A stretch of 7,010 nucleotides of DNA from contig JAUWOV010000082.1 in the NCBI GenBank assembly GCA_030611945.1, positions 1 through 7,010 on the forward strand, in the 5' to 3' direction. This DNA is from a bacterium. Lineage in GTDB: Bacteria > JAHJDO01. The position numbers and the translations under genes are program-made. Positions 1-5,571 of the stretch are shown piece by piece. Numbering within the stretch: the first letter of the stretch is position 1; each line of letters begins with the position of its first letter. The notes below the pieces were generated by a model. The model was not told where the DNA came from. It was given only the letters and a program-made list of their open reading frames with translations, and made no database searches.

Positions 1-80
1 TGGCTTTTTGGGGCGGGGCAACCCCGTGCCCTTAATTTCCCGTTTTTTCAATTTGTGGGGGGGGGGGTGGCCCCCGCCCG
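1..80. repeat. GC-rich palindromes and 11-G run at the window edge
   Basis: This short stretch is far richer in G and C than everything around it. Bases 11-31 can fold as a hairpin: GGGC (11-14) pairs with GCCC (28-31), GGGG (15-18) pairs with CCCC (22-25), with a CAA loop and a two-base bulge. A T-rich stretch follows, so it could act as a terminator for plus-strand transcription entering from the left. Bases 57-67 are eleven consecutive G, followed by CCCCC (71-75) and CCC (77-79), which could form a second G:C hairpin. Such palindromes could be intergenic REP-like elements. The homopolymer also raises the possibility of a sequencing or assembly artefact. No coding signal is seen here. Confidence 0.45.
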
Positions 81-100
81 TTCCAAGATTAAATTTTTTG

Positions 101-149
101 ACATTGGGATTTTGGATTTCATTGGTCATTTTGATTTTGGTATTTCGTC
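101..149. repeat. Degenerate AT-rich direct repeat downstream of hisG
   Basis: The octamer GATTTTGG occurs at 108-115 and again at 133-140, 25 bases apart. Each copy is followed closely by ATTTC and then GTC (116-127 and 142-149), with small insertions. The stretch between is made of related ATTTT/ATTGG words. It looks like a degenerate short tandem repeat in the spacer after the operon. No function is visible. Confidence 0.4.
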
Positions 150-150
150 T

Positions 151-174
151 TTAATATATTACTTTATTAAGCGG
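151..174 (-). other. Vestigial in-frame C-terminal tail of hisG
   Basis: Reading on in frame past the hisG TAA (177-175) gives P-L-N-K-V-I-Y and then a second TAA at 153-151. Long-form HisG proteins end in a strand of this type: E. coli HisG, as I recall it, ends in GASSILVLPIEKMME, which aligns residue for residue with GAQGIVE, the stop, and PLNKVIY. The TAA therefore sits where a sense codon, most simply a Tyr TAT or TAC, is expected. These bases appear to be the remains of the original gene end. A sequencing error or stop-codon readthrough are the alternatives. Confidence 0.6.
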
Positions 175-1020
175 TTACTCTACAATGCCCTGCGCACCGG
201 CTTCCTTTAATTTAGGGATGATATTTCTAACTACATCTTCATCTATTACCACTTCCAGTGCCACCCATTTTTCCCCGGCTAATTGCGATATTGTAGGAGT
301 CTTTACTGCAGGCAGTATTTTTATGATGCTCTTTAGATCTTTCTGAGCAACATTCATTTTAAGTCCAACCTTTTCTTCTGCGTTTAGAGCCCCTGTAAGA
401 AGCATTGCAAGATTTTGGATCTTTCTCTTTTTCCACGGGTTTTTCCATGCGTTTTTATTTGCAATAAGTTTGGTTGTTGAAGTCATAATCTCATCTATTA
501 TGCGAATGTTATTTGCCCGTAAAGACGAACCTGTTTCAGTAAGCTCAACAATCGCATCTACCAGCACAGGAACTTTTGCCTCAGTCGCGCCCCATGAAAA
601 TTCTACTTCTGCCTGTACACCCTTGGATTTAAGATATTTCTTCGTAACATTTACAAGTTCTGTTGCAATCCTCTTTCCTTCAAGATCCTTAACTGCCTTT
701 ATTTTTGAATTATTATTAACTCCTAAAACCCACCTAACCGGTTTCATCCCGCTTTTTGCATATATAAGATCTGCTGCTTCAACAACCTGAACGCCATTTT
801 CCATTATCCAATCCTTTCCCGTCAGACCGCAATCCAGAACCCCGTCATATACATACCTTGCCATTTCCTGCGCTCTGATAAGGATGGCTTCAATCTCGTT
901 ATCATCAACTATTGGAAAGTAAGAACGTTCAGAAGCTGATATACTAAATCCAGCTTTTTTAAATATTCTAGTAGTTGCTTCCTGAAGACTCCCTTTTGGT
1001 AATCCAAGTTTTAGTTTCAC
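175..1020 (-). CDS. hisG: ATP phosphoribosyltransferase, long form (HisG)
   Basis: HisG is the first enzyme of histidine biosynthesis; it joins ATP and PRPP to give phosphoribosyl-ATP and pyrophosphate in the cytoplasm. The 281-residue protein opens with the family signature LGLPKGSL (residues 5-12). It carries the PRPP phosphate-binding loop ELTETGSSL at 159-167. After about residue 205 it has an ACT-like domain, which marks the long, histidine-feedback-inhibited form and means HisZ is not expected. The start is GTG, set by an AAGGAG Shine-Dalgarno 8 bases upstream that overlaps the kdsC stop; the genes are 12 bp apart. It is the last gene of the minus-strand set and no other his gene is present. 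Oddity: the protein ends at GIVE, about seven residues short of the usual end, and the missing tail is still readable after the TAA. Confidence 0.95.
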   Translation of the reverse strand: MKLKLGLPKGSLQEATTRIFKKAGFSISASERSYFPIVDDNEIEAILIRAQEMARYVYDGVLDCGLTGKDWIMENGVQVVEAADLIYAKSGMKPVRWVLGVNNNSKIKAVKDLEGKRIATELVNVTKKYLKSKGVQAEVEFSWGATEAKVPVLVDAIVELTETGSSLRANNIRIIDEIMTSTTKLIANKNAWKNPWKKRKIQNLAMLLTGALNAEEKVGLKMNVAQKDLKSIIKILPAVKTPTISQLAGEKWVALEVVIDEDVVRNIIPKLKEAGAQGIVE

Positions 1021-1028
1021 TTTTTATT

Positions 1029-1034
1029 CTCCTT
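1029..1034 (-). promoter_or_regulatory. Shine-Dalgarno site fixing the GTG start of hisG
   Basis: The minus strand reads AAGGAG 8 bases before the GTG at 1020-1018. The first two bases of this site are the last two bases of the kdsC TAA stop, so ribosomes ending kdsC are placed to restart on hisG. Confidence 0.75.
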
Positions 1035-1554
1035 ATACATAATACTTCTTTACAGCCTTATCCCATAATCCCTTTGCTTTAAGGATCATGTTAATAATCT
1101 CGCGCACAGCCCCTTCGCCACCGTTCTTCTCAGTTACATAATGTGAAACTTGTTTTACTTCATCCTGAGCATTTGCTACCGCTACTGCAAAGCCCACTCT
1201 CCTGAGAACAGAGACATCATGCAGATCATCACCTATATAAGCAACTTCTTCATCAGCCAATCCATATTTATCTATAAGCTCTTTATATGTAATAAGTTTA
1301 TTTTCTACAACTTGATAACAATCCGTTATCTTCAGCTCTTTTGCGCGAATTTCAGTTACCTTAGACTTCCGCGCAGATATTATTGCGACCTTTAGTCCTA
1401 CTCTTTGAGCTAAAACTATTCCAACACCGTCCTGCACATTGAAAAACTTCATCTCTTCAGCAGAACTGGTCCATATAATTCGCCCATCCGTCAATACCCC
1501 ATCCACATCAAGAATAAGCATTTCTACTTTTTTTATTCTGTCATTATTAATCAT
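1033..1554 (-). CDS. kdsC: 3-deoxy-D-manno-octulosonate 8-phosphate phosphatase (KdsC)
   Basis: KdsC is a cytoplasmic HAD-superfamily phosphatase that removes phosphate from Kdo-8-phosphate, making Kdo for the inner core of LPS. The 173-residue length matches the stand-alone tetrameric type that lacks a cap domain. Visible motifs: DVDGVLTDG with the nucleophile and acid/base pair D16 and D18, motif II S60-A-R, a lysine near K86, GDDLHD with D109/D110/D113, and the KdsC C-terminal signature NGGEGAVRE at 144-152. The ATG start lies 9 bp after the stop of the upstream HAMP gene, with AAGG and AGGA sites just before it. The usual partners (kdsD, lptC, lptA, lptB) are not here. A related sugar-nucleotide HAD phosphatase fused to no transferase is the only serious alternative, and the GGxGAVRE tail argues for KdsC. 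Confidence 0.92.
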   Translation of the reverse strand: MINNDRIKKVEMLILDVDGVLTDGRIIWTSSAEEMKFFNVQDGVGIVLAQRVGLKVAIISARKSKVTEIRAKELKITDCYQVVENKLITYKELIDKYGLADEEVAYIGDDLHDVSVLRRVGFAVAVANAQDEVKQVSHYVTEKNGGEGAVREIINMILKAKGLWDKAVKKYYV

Positions 1555-1563
1555 TCCTGCCTT

Positions 1564-2127
1564 TTACCCCATTTTAAACTCTGAAAGTATATTATCCAGA
1601 GATTCAATTTCTTGCTGTATGACTTTTCTCTTATTATCCTGAGGTGTTGCACTCTTCAATAATGATTTTATTTTGTCTACAGACTCCTTAGTCTTTATTA
1701 AATTTTGTTTTACTGACTCCGTAGATTTATTTATTAATTCTGCAATGTCACGAAACTCATCTGTTTTTCGCAGATGAATTTCTTTGCTGAAATCTTTTTC
1801 AATTAATTTTTTTATATGTTTTTTTATCTTAGAAATAGGTCCTACTACTCTGTGTGATAGAAAAATAGAGACCAAAGCTATTACAGGAACAAGTAATATC
1901 AGTTGCATTGCCAATTTTATTTTCACTACATTTAATATGCTTACTAACCTTGCTTGAGGATATACCTGTGCTAGTTTTTCTCCTAACTGTGTCCAGAGTG
2001 TATGATATACTGTATATCCACATACTGCACTTATAATGAACATAAATACTAACGTCACCACTGCATACTTCATCTGAAATTTCTTGTCCACCAAGTAATG
2101 CCATCTGAATTTCTTCTTGTTTTCCAT
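1564..2127 (-). CDS. Two-helix membrane protein with HAMP domain, no output domain
   Basis: The function is unknown. The 187-residue protein has a short charged N-terminus, a membrane helix at about 20-41, a short external segment of about 30 residues, a second membrane helix at about 71-92, and then a HAMP-like linker (about 93-142; note VVGPIS at 94-99 with the conserved Pro and the DEF near 123-125). A charged helical tail, likely coiled coil, runs to the end. HAMP domains normally pass signals from membrane sensors to kinases, cyclases or chemotaxis signalling domains, but none is present here and the protein ends in full. The start is ATG, only 5 bp after the stop of the PDZ gene, with a strong AGGAGG site inside the end of that gene. 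It may be a sensor or scaffold that works with the secreted PDZ protein encoded just upstream; that is inference. Confidence 0.8.
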   Translation of the reverse strand: MENKKKFRWHYLVDKKFQMKYAVVTLVFMFIISAVCGYTVYHTLWTQLGEKLAQVYPQARLVSILNVVKIKLAMQLILLVPVIALVSIFLSHRVVGPISKIKKHIKKLIEKDFSKEIHLRKTDEFRDIAELINKSTESVKQNLIKTKESVDKIKSLLKSATPQDNKRKVIQQEIESLDNILSEFKMG

Positions 2128-2132
2128 TATAC

Positions 2133-3602
2133 TTACCCCCTCCTAATTTTAATTTCTTTTCTTACTGTTATGGTAAATTTAACACTTTTTTTCTCTTTCA
2201 GCGTTTTTATTATATCTGGCATGCTCAGACCTTTCAGAGATTTCTTATCTATTTCTGTTATTATATCGCCTGCTTTCAGCTCTGCTATATCCGCTGCGCT
2301 GCCTTTTATTACGTTGGTTATTTTTATCCCTTCCGGAATTTTCTCTATTTTTATTCCCAGCCCTTTTTTCTCTGTACCTGGAATTTTTAACATTTTTATT
2401 TGTATATCTCTTTCCACCGTCAACTCTACTTCTTCTCCTGCTGGTCCTTTCAACTTATTTATAAAACTGTCGTAGCTCATATTCTTAACGTTTTTCCCAT
2501 CTATCTCTATTATTTTAACTCCACTTCTCAGTCCGGATTTCTCCGCAGGGGAATTCTTAACTACTGAAGTGATTTTTGTGCTATTACTCGCTAATCTTAA
2601 TCCTAAATATCCTTTTTGTTTCTTTTTTGCTTGTAACGTTTCCGTGCGAACAGAAACTTTGGTTTTTTCAACAGGTATCCTATTTAAGACAATATTCCTT
2701 CTTATTACTAGACTTAGTTGCCCTGCAGAGCGTTGTTTCAGATTTTTTATTACCTGCTTCATGTTCATATATCTTGTGCTTTTTCCATTTATCGCTGATA
2801 TCATATCTTTGGATCTCAGTCCTACTCTCTCCGCCAGACTATTCTTCACTGCTTCCGTTATAGTCAATCCTGTCTGTTTTATTTCTATTCTTATTCCCAG
2901 TCTTCCTGATTCGGCTGTCATTATATGTCTTTCAATTATAAGCATTACTTCAACTGTGAGCTTTACTTCCCCTGTTCCTGAGCCTATTAAATATTCGCAC
3001 ACCTTTGCTAAAGGCATATGCTTTACCAGCTGATTGTATATGGATATTAATTTGTCACCTGTCTGAATTCCTTTTTTTGCCGCTGGACTGTCAGGATATA
3101 TCTGCATCTTATATGCACTGTCTATTTCTATCCCAAGCATCTTTTTTAACGTAATTTCCGACTCCTCCCTTATTTTTCTTAATAACTCTTCTTTCTTTTG
3201 CTTCTGCATAATATGCGCTTTTTTTCTGTCTTCTAATTTTAATAAAGCATCTTTTGCTTCTTGAAAGTTAGGATTTGTTTTTACTGCTCTTTTATATAAT
3301 TGAGATGCTTTATCAAATTGTTTCTTCTCCAGGTATTTATCTCCCAGCTGCAGATAATTCTGCTCAGGCTCATCAAATTTAATACGTGATATTCTGTTTC
3401 TATATATCCCTATTTCTCCGCCAGGAACACTGATAATCACCCTGTCTTCATATTGCTCTGTTACTATGCCTTTAATGGTGTCTCCATGTATTAGAAATAT
3501 CGTGTCTGCAAACAGACTTACACTATTTATCGCAAGCACTGTCGCTAACACAGCAGATAAGGACAGTTTCCTAATTTTCTCAATATTCATAAGTAATTGC
3601 AA
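2133..3602 (-). CDS. Secreted protein with SH3-like region, TPR and four PDZ domains
   Basis: This is probably a periplasmic or envelope scaffold; no enzyme domain is visible. The 489-residue protein starts with a signal peptide (basic stretch, then a hydrophobic core at about 14-32, ending near SLFA). A small beta-rich region follows (about 33-77, containing HGDTIKGIV and GGEIGIYRNRI). One or two TPR-like helices lie at 82-125, then a lysine-rich helix. Four PDZ domains come next, at about 154-226, 234-304, 331-400 and 413-485, each opening with a carboxylate-loop word (MLGIEI, RLGIRI, YLGLRL, GLGIKI) and carrying a GD-type or related turn. The start chosen is TTG at 3602, because AAAGG lies 6 bases before it; the ATG four codons later has no ribosome site at proper distance. 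PDZ domains of HtrA, RseP and CtpA bind C-termini, but the protease parts are absent. It is the first gene after a promoter at 3628-3656. Confidence 0.88.
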   Translation of the reverse strand: MQLLMNIEKIRKLSLSAVLATVLAINSVSLFADTIFLIHGDTIKGIVTEQYEDRVIISVPGGEIGIYRNRISRIKFDEPEQNYLQLGDKYLEKKQFDKASQLYKRAVKTNPNFQEAKDALLKLEDRKKAHIMQKQKKEELLRKIREESEITLKKMLGIEIDSAYKMQIYPDSPAAKKGIQTGDKLISIYNQLVKHMPLAKVCEYLIGSGTGEVKLTVEVMLIIERHIMTAESGRLGIRIEIKQTGLTITEAVKNSLAERVGLRSKDMISAINGKSTRYMNMKQVIKNLKQRSAGQLSLVIRRNIVLNRIPVEKTKVSVRTETLQAKKKQKGYLGLRLASNSTKITSVVKNSPAEKSGLRSGVKIIEIDGKNVKNMSYDSFINKLKGPAGEEVELTVERDIQIKMLKIPGTEKKGLGIKIEKIPEGIKITNVIKGSAADIAELKAGDIITEIDKKSLKGLSMPDIIKTLKEKKSVKFTITVRKEIKIRRG

Positions 3603-3608
3603 AATTTA

Positions 3609-3613
3609 CCTTT
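3609..3613 (-). promoter_or_regulatory. Ribosome binding site favouring a TTG start
   Basis: AAAGG lies 6 bases before the TTG at 3602-3600 but 18 bases before the ATG at 3590-3588, which is too far for the ATG. This favours TTG as the start of the PDZ protein. Both starts leave the signal peptide intact. Confidence 0.55.
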
Positions 3614-3627
3614 ATTTGACAATTAGC

Positions 3628-3656
3628 AATATAGCAAAGCATATAGGAATTTTCAA
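3628..3656 (-). promoter_or_regulatory. Sigma-70-type promoter for the PDZ-HAMP-kdsC-hisG set
   Basis: The minus strand has TTGAAA (3656-3651) as -35 box, a spacer of exactly 17 bases and TATATT (3633-3628) as -10 box, each with five of six consensus bases. Transcription would begin near 3621, about 20 bases before the TTG start and just upstream of its ribosome site. It lies in the 92-bp gap after the phosphatase gene, so the four downstream genes can be transcribed independently of the upstream pair. Confidence 0.6.
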
Positions 3657-3669
3657 GTTAAATTAACTT
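3655..3669. promoter_or_regulatory. Perfect palindrome overlapping the -35 box
   Basis: AAGTTAA (3655-3661) and TTAACTT (3663-3669) are perfect inverted arms around one central A. The palindrome begins in the -35 box of the minus-strand promoter, a usual place for an operator. It is AT-rich and no U-tract follows a GC stem, so it is not a convincing terminator for the phosphatase gene. Confidence 0.35.
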
Positions 3670-3694
3670 CTGGAGTTCCACCAAATAGCCAAGA

Positions 3695-4312
3695 TTATAA
3701 ATTTTGATTCAGATGAGATGTGCCATTAATTAGCGATATTATCTGTGTATTGTCTGTATTCTCAATAATATTTATTGCAGCATTATCCTGCTTTATCTTC
3801 CAGAACACAGTTTCCAACACATTTGGAGAAAGTATTTTACTCAATATTATCCTTATTGGACCTCCATGAGTTACAATAACAACATTATTCTCTGTTGCGC
3901 TGTTTAGTATTTCATCAAATGCCGTCTCAACTCTTTTTTTTAGTTCCAATATTGATTCACCGTTAGGAGTTGTAAAATTCATTATATTGTTCTGCCACTT
4001 AGAAAACTCATGCGGATAACTCTTCTGAATCTCCTGAAAGCTCAGTCCTTCCCAATCTCCAAAGTTAATTTCCATTAGGTCTTCTTTTGGTTCAACGCTC
4101 ATTTTGTGAGGTCTTGCTATTATTTCTGCAGTTTTTAACGCTCTTTTTAAACTACTGCTGTAAATTTTGTAAATGTTTTTCCTTTCTAATCTTTTACTTA
4201 TTAGGCCGGACTGGATTATGCCCTCTTCATTTAACTCTATATCAGTAATACCAAAATACTTTCGCGCGCTGTTTCCAGAGGTCTGGCCGTGTCTAACGAT
4301 GAATATTTTCAC
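3695..4312 (-). CDS. Histidine phosphatase family protein (phosphoglycerate mutase-like)
   Basis: This is a cytoplasmic phosphatase of the histidine-phosphatase (dPGM-like) superfamily, which works through a phosphohistidine. The 205-residue protein has the RHG motif with nucleophile H8, the second arginine at R57 (SSLKRALKTAE), the acid residue E81 in MEINFGDWEG, and the second histidine H149 in VTHGGPIR. The words EINFGDWEG and NGTSHL near the C-terminus resemble alpha-ribazole phosphatase (CobC) and GpmB-type enzymes, so a broad-range or B12-related phosphatase is possible, but the substrate cannot be fixed from sequence. The start is GTG; its last two bases belong to the TGA stop of the PHP gene (GTGA overlap), with GGGAG 8 bases before it, so translation is probably coupled. 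Confidence 0.87.
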   Translation of the reverse strand: MKIFIVRHGQTSGNSARKYFGITDIELNEEGIIQSGLISKRLERKNIYKIYSSSLKRALKTAEIIARPHKMSVEPKEDLMEINFGDWEGLSFQEIQKSYPHEFSKWQNNIMNFTTPNGESILELKKRVETAFDEILNSATENNVVIVTHGGPIRIILSKILSPNVLETVFWKIKQDNAAINIIENTDNTQIISLINGTSHLNQNL

Positions 4313-5139
4313 TCCATTGACTCCCTGTACTCTTTTAATCTTTCAACATATTTATAAGGTATTCTTACGCTTCCCATTAGAATCCGATCTTTTCCCTCTC
4401 CATGACAATCAGAGCCTCCTGTAACCAAGAGTCCATAGTCTTTTGCCAGTTTTTCATAATGCTCAGCAGTTTCCTTAGACTGATGATTATAAAACGCCTC
4501 TATACCGCATAATCCTTTTTTTATGAGGTCTATTATAATATCGTCTCTGCGCAGTAGCATTGGATGCGCAATTATAGAGACACCTCCCATCCGATGTATT
4601 AATGAAATAGTCTCCTCTGAGCTCAATTTGTACCTCGGGACATAGCATGCTTTTCTATCTCCTATATGCCTGTTAAAGGCTTCTGCAATAGATTCTACAT
4701 ACCCCTTTTTTTTCATAACATGAGCAAGATGAAGTCTTCCTATTATCCCTCCTTTTGCCAGACCTAAAATCTCTTCAAACTTTATATTCATCCCAAATTG
4801 AGTTAACTTACATACTATTTTTTTCATTCGGCTAACTCTTTGTACGGACAGGTTTTTGAGTGTGTCTTGTAAAGTTTTATTTTCCCAATCTATAAACAGC
4901 CCTAGAATATGCACTTCGCTGCCTCTCTCATCCACAGCTAATTCTACTCCGGGGATAACTTCAACATTCATATCCCTGCCAGCCTGAATTGCTTCAGGAA
5001 TGCCTTGAACAGTATCATGATCTGTTATCGCTATTGTATGTAGTCCTTTTTTGGCTGCTTCCCGCACTACTCTTCTCGGTGAAAAGGTTCCATCTGAGGC
5101 AGTAGTGTGGATGTGCAAATCAGCGCATTTGTTCTTCAT
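4309..5139 (-). CDS. PHP-domain phosphoesterase (RNase AM / 3',5'-nucleotide phosphatase type)
   Basis: This cytoplasmic metal-dependent phosphoesterase belongs to the PHP family. The 276-residue length and layout match the YciV/RNase AM group, whose members remove the 3' phosphate from nucleoside 3',5'-bisphosphates or trim 5' ends of short RNAs. Likely metal ligands in order: H9 and H11 (DLHIHTTASDG), D16, D40 and H41 (AITDHD), E66 (PGVELAV), H77 (EVHILG), H192 (IIAHP), D244 and H246 (GGSDCHG). The middle insert at about 85-170 includes GRLHLAHVM, common in this group. The start is ATG; ribosome site is weak. The stop overlaps the next gene's start. Substrate assignment is by family only. 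A short ORF upstream overlaps this ATG. Confidence 0.88.
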   Translation of the reverse strand: MKNKCADLHIHTTASDGTFSPRRVVREAAKKGLHTIAITDHDTVQGIPEAIQAGRDMNVEVIPGVELAVDERGSEVHILGLFIDWENKTLQDTLKNLSVQRVSRMKKIVCKLTQFGMNIKFEEILGLAKGGIIGRLHLAHVMKKKGYVESIAEAFNRHIGDRKACYVPRYKLSSEETISLIHRMGGVSIIAHPMLLRRDDIIIDLIKKGLCGIEAFYNHQSKETAEHYEKLAKDYGLLVTGGSDCHGEGKDRILMGSVRIPYKYVERLKEYRESME

Positions 5140-5213
5140 TTAAAAATGTCTTCATGTTTAGCCAGTTCAAGAAAATATATTACATCTTTGATCATTTCTT
5201 TATATCTTTCCAT
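5136..5213 (-). CDS. Possible 25-residue small ORF coupled to the PHP gene
   Basis: An ATG at 5213-5211 opens 25 codons beginning MERYKEMIKDV and ending HEDIFK. Its TGA overlaps the ATG of the PHP gene as ATGA, the junction seen between translationally coupled genes. The peptide is charged and probably helical. No good ribosome site precedes the first ATG; the second Met (residue 7) has a weak purine stretch in front. The same frame stays open upstream of the ATG for nine more codons to a TAA, and beyond that is open for about 30 codons from an ATG at 5333. It could be a leader peptide, the decayed end of a lost gene, or chance in AT-rich DNA. Confidence 0.25.
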   Translation of the reverse strand: MERYKEMIKDVIYFLELAKHEDIFK

Positions 5214-5273
5214 TTTTTGGTAAAGAAATACGCTTGGTCTTTATTGACAATAAGGAAATATCATAAATAAGTA

Positions 5274-5311
5274 ATTTTGTCTATGTGTATTACAAAATGT
5301 GTGATTTTGTA
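5274..5311. promoter_or_regulatory. Alternating ATTTTGT/ACAAAAT half-sites, operator-like
   Basis: ATTTTGT occurs at 5274-5280 and 5304-5310, and its reverse complement ACAAAAT at 5292-5298. The second and third copies form an 8-base perfect inverted repeat, TACAAAAT (5291-5298) against ATTTTGTA (5304-5311), around the 5-base spacer GTGTG. The first and second copies form another with an 11-base spacer. The arrangement in a divergent promoter region suggests a binding site for a dimeric regulator. Confidence 0.45.
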
Positions 5312-5446
5312 GATACTGTTCAAGCTTTTTCATGCAATCACTGAATCGTTAATAGAAGCTTGTTATTATATAGAATACACAATGATAAAAATAGCTGGAA
5401 AAAGTGGACGAAATAGGCATTAAACGCACATTTTTGTCTGTTTTTA

Positions 5447-5475
5447 TTGAGGTTTTAGGCAAATTTAAGTATAGT
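5447..5475 (+). promoter_or_regulatory. Sigma-70-type promoter for the opine dehydrogenase gene
   Basis: TTGAGG (5447-5452) and TATAGT (5470-5475) match four and five of six consensus bases, with a spacer of exactly 17. Transcription would start near 5482, leaving a leader of about 90 bases before the ATG at 5572. The leader holds only small 5-bp stems (AACAC 5485-5489 with GTGTT 5493-5497; TAACA 5498-5502 with TGTTA 5508-5512). Confidence 0.5.
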
Positions 5476-5571
5476 AACGGAGAGAACACCAAGTGTTTAA
5501 CAGTTAATGTTATGTGTAAGTAAGGCAGGCTAAAGATATATAGGGCAGAAGAAATTTTAGAAGGATATAAA

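Larger units (their letters stand above)
5140..5571. other. Divergent intergenic region
   Basis: These 432 bases separate the minus-strand set from the plus-strand pair. They hold the small ORF, an alternating inverted-repeat array (5274-5311) and a plus-strand promoter (5447-5475). No confident minus-strand promoter was found for the PHP gene: TTGTCA and TATAAA words exist but are badly spaced. No tRNA-like fold, riboswitch motif or GC-rich terminator is seen. Confidence 0.6.

Noticed and set aside
175-177. Reassignment of TAA to tyrosine in this organism
   Set aside because: TAA ends kdsC, the HAMP gene, the PDZ gene, the histidine phosphatase and the opine dehydrogenase at sensible places, so a changed code would lengthen many proteins.
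470-790. Plus-strand open frame of 106 codons inside hisG
   Set aside because: It lies wholly within the strongly supported hisG gene on the other strand, and its product has no recognisable motif.
1829-2104. Minus-strand frame of 91 codons overlapping the HAMP gene
   Set aside because: It is an alternate frame within the membrane protein gene, lacks membrane or domain features, and the HAMP frame has the ribosome site and the motifs.
2569-3033. Plus-strand open frames (154 and 95 codons) inside the PDZ gene
   Set aside because: They are antisense to a gene with clear domain structure; the Phe/Ser/Leu-rich translations are typical of antisense to Lys/Glu-rich coding sequence.
5245-5267. TTGACA at 5245-5250 as a plus-strand -35 box
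   Set aside because: No acceptable -10 box lies 16-18 bases downstream; the pair at 5447/5470 is much better and closer to the gene.
5341-5369. CTGAAT-17-TATTAT as a second plus-strand promoter
   Set aside because: The -35 box matches only three of six bases, and the -10 word is likely by chance in AT-rich DNA.
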